Assembly (NCBI GenBank): GCA_002914845.1
Contig: JXTC01000519.1
Coordinates: 135,967-199,966, forward strand
Direction: 5' to 3'
Source of the DNA: Trema orientale
Lineage: Eukaryota > Streptophyta > Magnoliopsida > Rosales > Cannabaceae
Length of the DNA: 64,000 nucleotides
Shown here one piece after another: positions 37,209-49,459 of the stretch (position 1 is its first letter; every line of letters begins with the position of its first letter). Position numbers and translations under genes: made by a program. The notes under the pieces were generated by a model that saw only the letters and a list, made by a program, of their open reading frames with translations, made no database searches and had not been told where the DNA came from.

Positions 37209-37217
37209 TATATAAAT
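37209..37217 (+). promoter_or_regulatory. TATA box of lectin kinase 1
   Basis: The sequence tatataaat lies about 140 bases before the start codon at 37356. The same element (gtataaata) is kept at 49303-49311 before lectin kinase 2. Confidence 0.6.
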
Positions 37218-37355
37218 ACATATGAAGAAAACACAATTTTGGTAATCTTCATCAATTGAGCTAATCCCACCTTCCATTACCTGCCATAGACAATACCAAA
37301 GTTCAAATAAGGCATATACATATTCATGACAAAAAAATAGATAAGAAATATCACA

Positions 37356-39551
37356 ATGAAGGAAAAACTCATCATCTTCATGGTCCTCTGTTTTGCCTTG
37401 CTGCAAACTCCTACTGCCATTTGCTCAGCTAAACCACTACCCAAAACCAAAAAATTCACATTTGATGAGTTCATTGAAGGGGCAGATAACCCTTCTTTCA
37501 AATTTTCTGGGAATTCTTCTATTGATCAAAAAGCTCTTCAGTTGACTCCAGACAACGAGAACCAAGAAAATGGCTTCAATAACAAGTCTGGTCGTATCAT
37601 GTACCACCAACCTTTCAAGCTCTGGTCGTCCGACGACGTAGTTGCCTCCTTCAACACATTATTCGTCATTAACATGTTTCGAAACAAGGATTGGGACGCC
37701 GGCGAGGGCCTAGCTTTTCTGATAGCTCCGGACTATAACTTGCCTGAACATGGTTATGGACAGTGGCTTGGTCTAACCAACGCCACCACCGATGGCGAAC
37801 CCGGAAACCGCATGGTTGCGATCGAGTTCGACACTAAAAAACAAGGCTTCGACCCGATTGGGAACCACATCGGCCTCGATATCAACTCCGTGATCTCGAA
37901 CAAGACTGTTCCTCTTCCTGTGGAGATTGAGCCGAACGAAAAATACAACGTGTGGATTGAATACGATGGTGAGTCTAAGTTAATGGAGGTTTACATGGCG
38001 CATGAGAGCGATGACAAGCCCGTAAAGCCGGTTCTTAGTGAGGCCATAAACTTGAAGCATTACGTCGAACAGGTATCATACTTCGGGTTTTCGGGTTCTA
38101 CGGGCGACCCGGCTAGACAGTTTAACTGCGTTGTGAGATGGGAGCTGGAAGTTGAGGACTTGGGTTCCAAGAAAGTTTGGAAAGGATTGGTTATTGGCGT
38201 TTCGGTCGGTTTACCATTATTTGGTTTCGTTTTAGTCTTGTTGGGACTCAAGCTGAGATGGGTGTATCTTAAAAAGAAGAGAAGAGCTCAAGATGAGGAG
38301 TCTAATGTTCTGGGAACCCTGAAAAGGTTGCCTGGGATGCCCAGAGAGTTTAAGTACAAGGATTTGAAAGGGGCTACTAACAATTTCGATGAGAGTATGA
38401 TTCTAGGAAAAGGAGGGTTTGGCGTTGTTTACAGAGGCGTTCTTCGTGAAGACAATGGTCGTAAAAGTAACACTGGTAACGAGGTAGCTGTGAAGAAATT
38501 TTCTAGAGATAGTGTCAATGGCAAAGAAGACTTCTTGTCCGAGCTCACCATTATTCACCGTCTTCGCCATAAACATCTTGTCCGGCTAGTAGGTACGTAA
38601 AGATCAAAATCCCACCTTCGTTTTTCGATTCTTAGTCATTATTTTGCTTGGCTTCTTTTTTTAAATACTGCATTTTAGGGAAACGTTTTGTTAGAATTTG
38701 TAGCTCAAATGTTTGATTAAATTTCGGGAAGGGAAGTTATTAACTCAAAAGGCTTCTTTTCAGGTTGGTGTTACGAGAAAGGTAAGCTTCTACTAGTGTA
38801 CGACTACATGCCAAATGGCAGCGTCGAAAAACATTTGTATAAATCCTCAAACCTGAGTACCCTCTATTGGAGACACCGATACAAGATACTGACCGGTGTG
38901 GCCTCCGCATTGCATTACCTCCATAATGACTATGACCAAAAGGTTGTTCACCGTGACCTTAAGGCCAGCAACATCTTGCTCGACTCCAACTACAACGCCC
39001 GCTTGGGAGACTTCGGCCTAGCTCGAGCATTGGAGAACGAAAGAAACTCGTATGCCGAGCTAGAACTTGCCGGTGTTCCGGGAACCATGGGCTATGTGGC
39101 TCCCGAGTGCTTCCACACTGGAAAGGCTAGTCCGGAATCTGATGTGTTCGGCTTTGGGGCAGTGGTGCTTGAGGTCGTGACAGGTAGAAGTCCCGGAGTT
39201 AAGATTCAGCACGATGAGCACCAGTTAACGTTGGTTGATTGGGTTTGGATGCTGCATCGTGAGGGACGTATTCAAGAAGCTGTGGACGAGAGACTCAATA
39301 ATGAGTATGAAGTCGATGAAGCCATTCGGCTTCTGCTTTTGGGGCTGGCATGCTCGCATCCTGTCGCCAGTGAGAGGCCTCAAACTCAGGCTATATGTCA
39401 GATCATTGCTGAGACTCTGCCACCACCTCGTGTGCCACCTTTCAAGCCGGTCTTCACATGGCCTTCCTTGATGAGTACTACCGTCTTCATCTCCAACGAG
39501 AGTAGTTTCTCCAACATTTTATCAAACGGTGAGAAACATGGATATATATAA
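37356..39551 (+). CDS. L-type lectin-domain receptor kinase, copy 1
   Basis: Two exons (37356-38592 and 38764-39551) give 674 residues. Order: signal peptide 1-25, legume-lectin domain about 32-262, one membrane span about 277-300, basic stop-transfer KKKRR, and a Ser/Thr kinase from about 345. Kinase landmarks are the P-loop at 351-358 (GKGGFGVV), Lys 380, HRDLKASN with Asp 477, DFG at 495-497 and the APE-like VAPECFH, so the kinase should be active (RD type). The lectin fold keeps EFDT (Glu 157, Asp 159) and His 171, but the Asn expected between them is not evident and the loop is short, so metal and sugar binding may be altered. The family senses extracellular ligands such as nucleotides or wall fragments at the plasma membrane and often acts in defence. 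The ligand and subclade here are unknown. The intron falls after LVG, as in copies 2 and 3. Confidence 0.92.
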
Positions 39552-40419
39552 GATCAGTACATAGCTGGGTTTAGCTCAATTTTGAGTACTTACTCTTGTG
39601 AGGTTACCAGCAACTGTGACTTATAAATGGCATTTTGGAGTCAATTCGCCCTCATTTTGGACTCAAATGGAAGACAATTGCATATATCCATTTTGATAAA
39701 AAATGTGGTGATAAGGGGTCGCATTTTTTATTCTCTGCGATTCTTGAAGACCGTACTGCTTTAATAGGTGTAGCAGTTGTCGGTTCATATTCAAGCAGAA
39801 AGAGGGAGAAAACTCCAAACAAGTACGCAGCAGTCACCTTGTTATGTTATGTATTATTATAACGCTGTTGTTCACTTGTTTTTATGTACTTCAATTGACA
39901 TGTAAATTTAACCAGTTTAATTCAGTTTTAGTTAGAGTTTAACTAAAAGAACAATCATTCTTTTCAGTGATGGAATCTCAGTATATACTGGATAACTAAT
40001 CGGATTGACTAGCATATTTAGATGACTTTTTGAGGAAAATTCCAACAATTGTTATGCCCCATTTGTGGACTTGATGCTTCTTGTCCCTGTTTGACATTCG
40101 TTTGGGAAAAAAAAAAAAATTGCCATATTTGGACTTCGTGTCAGTACAACTTTAGGGAATCTTCTACGGCATTAAATTCTATCTGTCAAATTGGGTTTCC
40201 TTGAATCCATCACTCAACTTAATTAATAAAACTGTCTCAAACACATTAAAAGTTATTCTCCCCACTTGTGAAACTTAAGCAAAGTATATTAATCCGCCTA
40301 ATACTCAAAAACCACTGTTCAAAAATTCCTTTTGGCTATTCAAAAGAAAATTTAAATCCCTTTCAAAAAAAAGAAAAAGAAAAATTAAATAACAATAACC
40401 TGCATATATAACATTTTCA
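39552..40419. other. spacer after lectin kinase 1 with an echo of the DC1 C-terminus
   Basis: At 39735-39800 the frame reads SAILEDRTALIGVAVVGS, closely like the DC1 protein's SAILGDPTALIGAVVGG. The same echo follows lectin kinase 2 (about 52437-52495). The rest is AT-rich spacer and, from 40026, the leader side of the second unit. Confidence 0.55.
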
Positions 40420-41230
40420 TGTCTCCAAGTTCTTCCAAATTGGCCAAGAAACAGATAAGTAACCAAAAGGAAAAAAAAAAAATCACCCCATGAAAATAGA
40501 GAAAGAAATATCTCAACCCATATCCATACATAACACAAGCTCAAGCTTGAATAAACTTAAATCCCAGTCAACTGTGATGGCTGCAAAGAAGCCGGATTCG
40601 GCTTAAAGTACAAGTGCCTGCATCGCCGCTCGCCCCACCCCACCTTTACTCATCCGTTTTCACAATAAGTGTGAGTTTCAGCTTCACTAGTCTCCTACAG
40701 GGGAAGCCAGGAGATTATGTAATGCTTGTAGAAACTAGAAATGAAGTGTTAGGCTTTGTTTACCACTGCAAGAGATGCAGTTAATTCGATCTCCATCCTT
40801 GATTCGCCAACCTCCCTCAAGTCCTCAAGTCCTAGTCTCGTAGACGATGGCCAGCACAGCCTTTACTTGTGCCACAAGTTATCGAGCTTGCCATCGCTGT
40901 GGCGGGAAGGGGTCGGTCTGGGTGGGCCTACCAGTCAGATTGTCTGGCCTACAACCTTCATGTAGCGTGTGTTAAGGAGCTGCTTGTAGAGAGATGGCAA
41001 GCCATATGTATCTGAATGTAAAACAAGAACAAGGTCAGGGAGTAGCAGTTCCAGACTAGGATTCCAAGCCTTAAGGGGACACTAAAAAATCATCACCATA
41101 TATATGGAGGAGTGATGGTGAGGAAGTGTTGTCAGAGTGCGTGTGGTGATGTTCGTGTTGTAGTTTCCGGGATTCTTCGAGATCCTCTGCTCTTATTGGT
41201 GCTATTGTTGAGGGATTCATGTCTAAGTAG
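40420..41230 (+). pseudogene. broken copy of the DC1-domain gene
   Basis: The start (atgtctccaagttcttcc) and the end (gggattcatgtctaagtag) match the gene at 34967-35752, and long stretches between align. The copy has several small insertions and deletions that shift the frame. About 35 bases are missing in the first zinc module near 40613, and there are early stops (the first by about 40530), so no DC1 protein can be made. It still keeps recognisable second and third modules at the DNA level. Confidence 0.9.
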
Positions 41231-41911
41231 ATGATATGAAGGGGAAGGGAATGAAAGATAAGTACGATTAGTATGTTATGGTCCTTGCCGTCACATGTTA
41301 AGAACATGTAATACTTGTGTGTATATGTGAATTTCTCTCATCTATTTATTTAGTTTAAGTAAAATATGGACAACCAATCTAGTATTTGTATTGATTTAGT
41401 TTTGGTTTATATATTGATCATAGGTATGTGATCTGAATTTGTTTTTACTTAGTCACGCCATGAGTTCTGCTAATTTTAAAAGGCTTTGCCAGTCAAAATC
41501 AATATGTTGGACATTCTGTACCAAATCGAGACTTTCAGTGGAGAAAGGGGATACAAATGTTCGGTACATATCACATAGATGATAGACCACAAGGTCTCTC
41601 TGATTCAATGAATAAGCCAACACCTATCGCATTAGTCTCTCCATGTGCCTGTCGTCTTCAGTTGTTCTCAATCACATACAGTGGGAATGACTTCTTCTTT
41701 TTCTTCTTTTTTTTTTTCGGTGGTCTTTTCTTTTTTCCCAAACTCACATACAATCTTTTAACGGAAATATGTTTTACATATACAAATCATTAAAAAAAAT
41801 GGCAGCGCTCTCCCAATTATGAATGTATCAGTTTACTTTTCCCCCTAAAGCACAGCTAGTAACTTAAAAAACACATCTAGCTGAATTTATTGTTAATGTT
41901 TTATTTTATAT

Positions 41912-42815
41912 GTGGTATTTTTTCTTTATCCATTTATAGTATTTTGCTCAATTAAAATTCATCACGTATGTCTTTTTATGATAAACGGAGAAAATCATTA
42001 AATAATATGTATTTATTATTATTATTATTATTAATTATTGGAAGATTATCAATTTTGACCATCTTTTAATACATGTGATGAAAAGAGAGACAAATTATAA
42101 ATCATTTACAAAAGTAGAACTTTATTGTCATGTTATTTAATGAATACTTCAAAGTTTCAAAATTACCTCTAACTCGATCCTAGTCGAAAAAGTAAAAATT
42201 GACGGAGGCGACGCCGGGAAAACAGCTGACCGTGTTCGACTGGGGTTGAAATTGTTCGACTATGGTCGAATGTCGGTCAAAAATATTCAATCTGCGGCTT
42301 CGACCCAGTGAATTGTTCGACTACGGTCGAATGGTGGTTCGACCCCGCTCAAAAATGTTCGACCGAGGTCGAAATTTTCCGGCCACATTCGAGATATGAT
42401 TAGAACAACTGGCAGAGGCAGCCGAACAAGTTCGACCATAGCTGAAATTTTTTGACCCTAGTCGAGCATAGGTGTCGCTGCCGGGGTCGGGACTGGCAAT
42501 GGTAGTTAAAGTAGTCTGAAGTTTGTTAGAGAAATATGGTATCCAAGTAATTTCGTATATGTGACATAACAATGAAGGTTAGTTTTGAAAATATTAATAA
42601 ATGAGCTCCATTTTTTATCACAAGGGTTTAGTAGACCCCTAAGTGTAAATTCTATTTTTTTTAACTACTCAAATTATAGTAGTGGTTGATTCATGGTAAA
42701 AGGTAGAAAGAGAAAAATATTCAATAATGTCTATTTATTGTTATTATTATTAATTTTTAACTACGCAAATTATAATAGCATGACTAAAAAGAAATTCCTA
42801 CTGGATTGTGACCTT
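41912..42815. mobile_element. 0.9-kb insertion of unknown type carrying a palindrome array
   Basis: Unit 1 lacks this block: its sequence runs directly from the ttatttcata-like part to ttaatcccttttagatg. The block is flanked on both sides by TTTTATAT (41904-41911 and 42816-42823), a possible eight-base target duplication as made by hAT elements, although AT-richness weakens this. No clear terminal inverted repeats or coding frames are seen. AAT/ATT-rich stretches lie near both ends. Confidence 0.5.
42235..42466. repeat. array of 16-bp palindromes TTCGAC-N4-GTCGAA
   Basis: Three perfect copies lie at 42255-42270, 42316-42331 and 42358-42373. Imperfect copies lie at 42235-42250, 42338-42353, 42431-42446 and 42451-42466. 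In all, TTCGAC occurs seven times and GTCGAA four times within about 320 bases. The local GC content is far above the flanks. Confidence 0.8.
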
Positions 42816-43189
42816 TTTTATATTAATCCCTTTTAGATGGGTGGTTGTACCACTATGTAGTTTTATGAAAGCTCTGCTGCAGAGTGCAACACAAGAACAT
42901 TGTCACAACTTACAAGTACACTAGAAATAATTAATATTAAGCGGTTTAAACTGATATTTTAGCAAGAAACCATTTTCTTCTTTCTTTGTCATCTATTTTC
43001 TTGGATATTCTTATGAATAGTTTTATGGAACTCTTGACTGATTTTTGAACCGTTTAAGAAAGTTGAATTTGCCAACTTTCTTTCTTACTCCTAGTATTTT
43101 CCAAAATTTGTCACTCATTTTCCCTTTCTGTAACTATGTTAGTCTGCCAAATTGGTCAGAAATGAAATTTGGGTCTTTCGTTACTAGTT

Positions 43190-45302
43190 TGATAAAGATA
43201 AATGAATAGATAAAAGAGCCCTTGATTAATAGATATTATTTAGGGACACATTAGTAATTCTATTAGAAACCCTTTAAGAAACCTTAAGGCTAATAATCTG
43301 CTCAGTTTATACGTACGTTTTGTAGAGTAAAAAGAGAGAGAGAGAAGGCTATGGACGTTTAAGAAGAAGAAGATGATGAAGATATCATTGTCATGGATTA
43401 TGAGACTCACTCTTAAGGTAATAAACTCTTAACCAATTAAGTTTTATGTTTTAATTTGATTTTGTGATTGAGATTGAATGTCTAGGGTTAGAGTTTCGAA
43501 TTGCTTATAAATTATTTATGAAATATGGGAATGAAATTGACAGAAAAAGAAGTTTATTGATATTAGGATTCAAACAAGACAAATTTTGAGCGATTTAGTT
43601 TGGTAAATAGAAAATTATGAATTTTTGAGTTTTGGGCTAAGAGTAAAAATGCAGCAGAGATTTTGACTGACCTTTTAGGGACTGTTACTAGTCTAATTAG
43701 GTTATATTTGGTATGGTTGGAAAGCCTTTCTAAAGGTATATAATTTGTCAAAAACGGACTTATAACCAGAGAATTATAGCCAATTGAAGTGAGTACTATG
43801 AATCTGGAAAAATCTGAAACTTTGGGTACTTTTAGCAAAGTGTAGCTGCGGCTTGTTCGACTGTGCGGGGCTTATCTATGGATCCTATAGCTACATTCTT
43901 GGTATTTTTAGGACCCCATAAATTGTAAAACATATCGTCTAAATTTGGTAATTTTTAGAGAGATATTAGAATTGTTATGAATCATAAGAAATTGACATTA
44001 TTGGGAATAGCTATGGAGTTGATTATAGAAGATGCATGGGCGGTAAATAGTCAATACTTTTAGTGTAATTAGAGTATGATTTTATTGTTATGATATTTAT
44101 ATATAATTTGTGTGATAATAAGTATTTGAGAAGTTATGTTGATTATTTTGAGTTGATTAGACAAAGCGAATGAGGTAAGTAACCTTTGATCTTTTCTAGT
44201 AATTTTCTTCATCCAAAAGCTAAATATATTTATTATTTTATTACTTCTAATAGAATCATGTTTTTAAGTATTTTCTTTAAAATATGATTTCAAGTAAAAT
44301 ATATTTGGATTATAAGGTTATTTATTGAAAGAAATCTGTTTTATTGAAATAACGTAATTTTTATGAAAATAGTATGATTCTATGTTTTATACTAAATTAT
44401 GGATCAAGTATATGAATTACTATTGAACGTGATTACAAGAAAATTATTTTGGAATGAGTACAATGTTATAATGAAATGAAAGTGAAATGATTTATGATTC
44501 GTTATTGTAAATAAGTGTTTTGAAACTCTCTTCAGTGACTATGCACGTGGACCCAATCCACAGGGGTTATATGTGGACAGTACTGTCCTAGCTGCAGGGT
44601 TAAATGTAGTAGATTCGTGATTCGTACCCGGCTACAGGGGTTATCTGTAGTACATTCGGACCCGGCTACAGGGGTCATTTGTGGCAGATTCGGACCTAGT
44701 CACAGGAGTTAAGTGTGGCCATAGTCACTAAAAGCTGGGAAGAAGTAAAATTGAAATTGTTATTGACTAAAAAAAGATTCAAAAAGACAGATTTGGAAAC
44801 TTATTATTTTTTTCGGTCAAATTATTTACTAAACAACTTGATTTGAATAGTTTCAAAAGTATTGATTTCTGAAACCAAATTTGTTATATGCTTGATCCAA
44901 CTAGATAAGGTTACTGGTTACTTACTGGGCTTCTAGCTCACCCTTTTATTTTTCCCTTCCAGGTTTTAAAGATCGTCAGTTAAAAAGTATAACTAAGGGA
45001 GAACTTATTTAGTAATAATTGAGGTACACGGTTCAAAGAGAGGAATTCTTCATCTTGATTGAGAAAATATAAAGACTCGGAAGGTTGATTATCTTGGATT
45101 TATTAGATTATAGTTTCAATTGTATAGTGTTTATTTGAATTTCTGGAGACTTTAAAAGAGTTGTTGAATTTATATTATACATTAATATTTAATGAAGATT
45201 AAATATTCTTAATTATATTGGTTTATAGAGAGATGCCTTGCATGTCCATGGGACTTCGCCTTATGGGTATGCGGCGCACGTCTTCGGGTGTGGGGCGTGA
45301 CA
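43190..45302. mobile_element. solo-LTR-like fossil, allele 1 (incomplete)
   Basis: This is a copy of the LTR described at 45840-48052 and differs from it by scattered substitutions. It ends in GGGGCGTGACA followed by tatat, but it is incomplete. It has no coding frame. Confidence 0.75.
44570..44725. repeat. short tandem motif array inside the LTR
   Basis: About four to five diverged units of roughly 40 bases carry the core ACAGGGGTTAT followed by TGTAGTA or TGTGGCA and ATTCGGACC. The same array recurs at 47277-47432 and 48291-48446 in the other copies. Arrays of this kind are common in LTRs. Confidence 0.65.
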
Positions 45303-45697
45303 TATATACTACGTGCTGCCCGGAAATTTCTTTTAACAAGTTAAAAAAAATTAGTGCCATACATTCTATAGCAATATTTGTAGCATGAAATTATAGACTT
45401 CTCGTGAGCAAGTGTATAATTTACTTTGAATTGTAATATTGGAACACTACTATTCAACAATCTAAAATGCTCCATTATTCCCGTTTGAATATTCTTGGAA
45501 ACCTCGTGTTGAATTCCTTAGTCAAACAAATATGGTCATGTATAAATACGCAAGAATAAAACACACACACCCACACACAAAGAAACCAATCTCAGTCTTT
45601 GGCCTCTTTGGTTATCTTCTTTATCATCTGAGCTAATCCCACCTTCCATTTACTTGCATACATATATGCATGACGGCAAATTAGAGAAAATCCCAAT

Positions 45698-45698
45698 N
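45698..45698. other. assembly joint (single N)
   Basis: The sequence before this N (45303-45697) reappears at 49067-49461, and the sequence after it restarts at a point already seen at 43064. This is what an unmerged overlap or allelic contig looks like. Confidence 0.85.
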
Positions 45699-45839
45699 TG
45701 AATTTGCCAACTTTCTTTCTTACTCCTAGTATTTTCCAAAATTTGTCACTCATTTTCCCTTTCTGTAACTATGTTAGTCTGCCAAATTGGTCATAAATGA
45801 AATTTGGGTCTTTCGTTACTAGTTTGTCCTAGCATATAT

Positions 45840-48052
45840 TGTGATGACCCGTACCTTTGAAAAAAAAAAGAGGATTTATTTATAAATAATATAAAGATAA
45901 ATGAATAGATAAAAGAGCCCTTGATTAATAGATATTATTTAGGGACATATTAGTAATTCTATTAGAGACTTTTTAAGAAACCTTAAGGCTAATAATCTGC
46001 TCAGTTTATACGTACGCTCTGTAGAGTGAAAAAGAGAGAGAGAGAGAAAAGGCTATGGACGTTTAAGAAGAAGAAGAAGATGAAGATATCATTGTCATGG
46101 ATTATTGAGACTCACTCTTAAGGTAATAAACTCTTAACTAATTAAGTTTTATGTTTTAATTTGATTTTGGGATTGAGATTGAATGTCTAGGATTAGGGTT
46201 TCGAATTGCTTATAAATTATTTATGAAATATGCGAATGAAATTGACAGAAAAAGAAGTTTATTGATATTAGGATTCAAACAAGATAAATTTTGAGCGATT
46301 TGGTTTGGTAAATAGAAAGTTATGAATTTTTGAGTTTTGGGCTAAGAGTAAAAACGCAGTAGAGATTTTGACTGACTTTTCAGGGACTGTTACTAGTCTA
46401 ATTATGTCATATTTGATATGGTTGGAAAGCTTATCGAATTATCTTTCCAATGGTATATAATTTGTCAAAAATGGACTTATAACCAGAGAATTATAGCCAA
46501 TTGAAGTGAGTACTATGAATCTAGAAAAATCTGAAACTTTGGGTACTTTTAGCAAAACGTGGCTGCGGCTTGTCCGACTGTACGGGGCTTACCTATGGAT
46601 CCTATAGCTACATTCTTGGTATTTTTAGGATCCCATAAATTGTAAAACATATCGTCTAAATTTGATAATTTTTAGAGAGATGTTAGAATTGTTATGAATC
46701 ATAAGAAATTGACATTATTGGGAATAGCTATGGAGTTGATTATAGAAGATGCATGGGCAGTAAGTAGTCAATACTTTTAGTGTAATTAGAATATGATTTT
46801 ATTGTTATGATATTTATATATGATTTTTGTGATAATAGGTATTTGAGAAGTTATGTTGATTATTTTGAGTTGATTAGGCAAAGTGAATGAAGTAAGTAAC
46901 CTTTGATCTTTTCTAGTAATTTTCCTCATCCAAAAGCTAAATATATTTATTATTTTATTACTTCTCAAAGAATCATGTTTATAAGTATTTTCTTTAAAAT
47001 ATAATTTCAAGTAAAATATATTTTGATTATAAGGTTATTTATTAAAAGAAATCTGTTTTATTGAAATAACGTAATTTTTATGAAAATAGTATGATTCTAT
47101 ATTTTATACTAAATCATGGATCAAGTATATGAATTACTATTGAACGTGATTACAAGAAAATTATTTTGGAATGAGTACAATGTTATAATGAAATGAAAGT
47201 GAAATGATTTATAGTTCGTTATTGTAAATAAGTGTTTTGAAACTCTCTTCAGTGACTAAGCACGTGGACCCAATCCACAGGGGTTATATGTGGACAGTAC
47301 TGACCTAGCTGCAGGGTTAAATGTAGTAGATTCGTGATTCGTACCCGGTTACAGAAGTTATCTGTAGTAGATTCGGACCCAGCCACAAGGGTTATTTGTG
47401 GCAGATTCGGACCTAGTCACAGGGGTTAAATGTGGCCATAGTCGCTAAAAATTGGGAAGAAGTAAAATTGAAATTGTTATTGTCTAAAAAGGGATTCGAA
47501 AAGATAAATTTGGAAACTCATTATTTTTTTTTGTCAAATTGTTTACTAAACAACTTGATTTGAATAGTTTTAAAAGTATTGATTTATAAAACTAAATTTT
47601 TTCTAAAAAATATTTATTAATGATTTTGGTTTATATATGCTTGATCCAGCTAGATAAGGTTACTGGTTACATACTGGGCTTCTAGCTCACCCTTTTATTT
47701 TTTCCTCCCAGGTTTTAAAGATCGTCAGTTAAGAAGTATAACTAAGGGAGAACTTATTTAGTAATAATTGAGGTGCATGGTTCAAAGAGAGGAATTCTTC
47801 ATCTTGATTGAGAAAATATAAAGACTCGGAAGGTTGATTATCTTGGGTTTATTGGATTATAGTTTCAATTGTATAGTGTTTATTTGAATTTTTGGAGACT
47901 TTAAAAGAGTTGTTGAATTTTATATTATACATTAATATTTAATGGAGATTAAATGTTCTTAATTATATTAGTTTATAGAGAGATGCCTTGCATGCCCATG
48001 GGGCTTCGCCTTATGGGTATGCGGCGCACGTTCTCGGGTGTGGGGCGTGACA
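45840..48052. mobile_element. solo LTR, about 2.2 kb, probably Ty3/gypsy
   Basis: The element runs from TGTGATGACCCG to GGGGCGTGACA and is bounded by the five-base duplication TATAT (45835-45839 and 48053-48057). The undisturbed site is preserved in unit 1 near 36953. No internal retrotransposon genes are present, so this is a solo LTR; it looks whole at both ends. It contains a small array of ctacaggggttat-like repeats (about 47277-47430). Confidence 0.75.
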
Positions 48053-48128
48053 TATATACTACGTGCTGCCCGGAAATTTCTTTTAACAAGTTAAAAAAAA
48101 TTAGTGCCATACATTCTATAGCAATATT

Positions 48129-48129
48129 N
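48129..48129. other. assembly joint (single N) between identical segments
   Basis: Bases 47116-48128 and 48130-49142 appear identical (1013 bases, offset 1014), with the N exactly at the junction. Confidence 0.9.
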
Positions 48130-49142
48130 ATGGATCAAGTATATGAATTACTATTGAACGTGATTACAAGAAAATTATTTTGGAATGAGTACAATGTTAT
48201 AATGAAATGAAAGTGAAATGATTTATAGTTCGTTATTGTAAATAAGTGTTTTGAAACTCTCTTCAGTGACTAAGCACGTGGACCCAATCCACAGGGGTTA
48301 TATGTGGACAGTACTGACCTAGCTGCAGGGTTAAATGTAGTAGATTCGTGATTCGTACCCGGTTACAGAAGTTATCTGTAGTAGATTCGGACCCAGCCAC
48401 AAGGGTTATTTGTGGCAGATTCGGACCTAGTCACAGGGGTTAAATGTGGCCATAGTCGCTAAAAATTGGGAAGAAGTAAAATTGAAATTGTTATTGTCTA
48501 AAAAGGGATTCGAAAAGATAAATTTGGAAACTCATTATTTTTTTTTGTCAAATTGTTTACTAAACAACTTGATTTGAATAGTTTTAAAAGTATTGATTTA
48601 TAAAACTAAATTTTTTCTAAAAAATATTTATTAATGATTTTGGTTTATATATGCTTGATCCAGCTAGATAAGGTTACTGGTTACATACTGGGCTTCTAGC
48701 TCACCCTTTTATTTTTTCCTCCCAGGTTTTAAAGATCGTCAGTTAAGAAGTATAACTAAGGGAGAACTTATTTAGTAATAATTGAGGTGCATGGTTCAAA
48801 GAGAGGAATTCTTCATCTTGATTGAGAAAATATAAAGACTCGGAAGGTTGATTATCTTGGGTTTATTGGATTATAGTTTCAATTGTATAGTGTTTATTTG
48901 AATTTTTGGAGACTTTAAAAGAGTTGTTGAATTTTATATTATACATTAATATTTAATGGAGATTAAATGTTCTTAATTATATTAGTTTATAGAGAGATGC
49001 CTTGCATGCCCATGGGGCTTCGCCTTATGGGTATGCGGCGCACGTTCTCGGGTGTGGGGCGTGACATATATACTACGTGCTGCCCGGAAATTTCTTTTAA
49101 CAAGTTAAAAAAAATTAGTGCCATACATTCTATAGCAATATT
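48130..49142. repeat. apparent assembly duplicate of 47116-48128
   Basis: Every landmark I compared (start atggatcaagtatatg, the repeat array, the LTR end at 49066, and catacattctatagcaatatt) is the same in both copies, with no substitutions noticed. Nothing new is encoded. Confidence 0.85.
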
Positions 49143-49302
49143 TGTAGCATGAAATTATAGACTTCTCGTGAGCAAGTGTATAATTTACTTTGAATTGTAA
49201 TATTGGAACACTACTATTCAACAATCTAAAATGCTCCATTATTCCCGTTTGAATATTCTTGGAAACCTCGTGTTGAATTCCTTAGTCAAACAAATATGGT
49301 CA

Positions 49303-49311
49303 TGTATAAAT
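49303..49311 (+). promoter_or_regulatory. TATA box of lectin kinase 2
   Basis: The sequence gtataaata lies about 150 bases before the ATG at 49460, at the position of the TATA box of lectin kinase 1. The promoter is kept although the gene is broken. Confidence 0.5.
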
Positions 49312-49459
49312 ACGCAAGAATAAAACACACACACCCACACACAAAGAAACCAATCTCAGTCTTTGGCCTCTTTGGTTATCTTCTTTATCATCTGAGCTAA
49401 TCCCACCTTCCATTTACTTGCATACATATATGCATGACGGCAAATTAGAGAAAATCCCA

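Larger units (their letters stand above)
34650..40025 (+). repeat. segmental duplication unit 1 (DC1 gene plus lectin kinase 1)
   Basis: This unit, including non-coding flanks, recurs head to tail from about 40026. Shared landmarks outside genes include the leader phrase ttcgtgtcagta, the ttaatcccttttagatg stretch at 36447 versus 42826, and gcagagtgcaaca. It ends with a tail (gtatatactggataact) that also ends unit 2 near 52720. Confidence 0.8.
41231..43189. other. spacer of unit 2 with a 0.9-kb insertion
   Basis: Outside 41912-42815 this spacer matches the unit 1 spacer (for example tctccatgtgcctgtc near 41638 and 36128). No gene is supported. Confidence 0.55.

Noticed and set aside
39635-39862. 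Independent 75-codon gene after lectin kinase 1
   Set aside because: Its only recognisable part is the DC1-like tail; the rest is spacer shared with unit 2, where the frame is not kept.
43190-48052. Two neighbouring LTRs as the two ends of one retrotransposon
   Set aside because: The sequence between them is kinase-promoter DNA and a restarted spacer, not retrotransposon genes, and a single-N joint separates them; allelic duplication explains it better.
47953-48210. 85-codon frame with Met-rich start near the N joint
   Set aside because: It runs through the end of an LTR and across an assembly N; the same words recur at 48967 from the duplicated contig.
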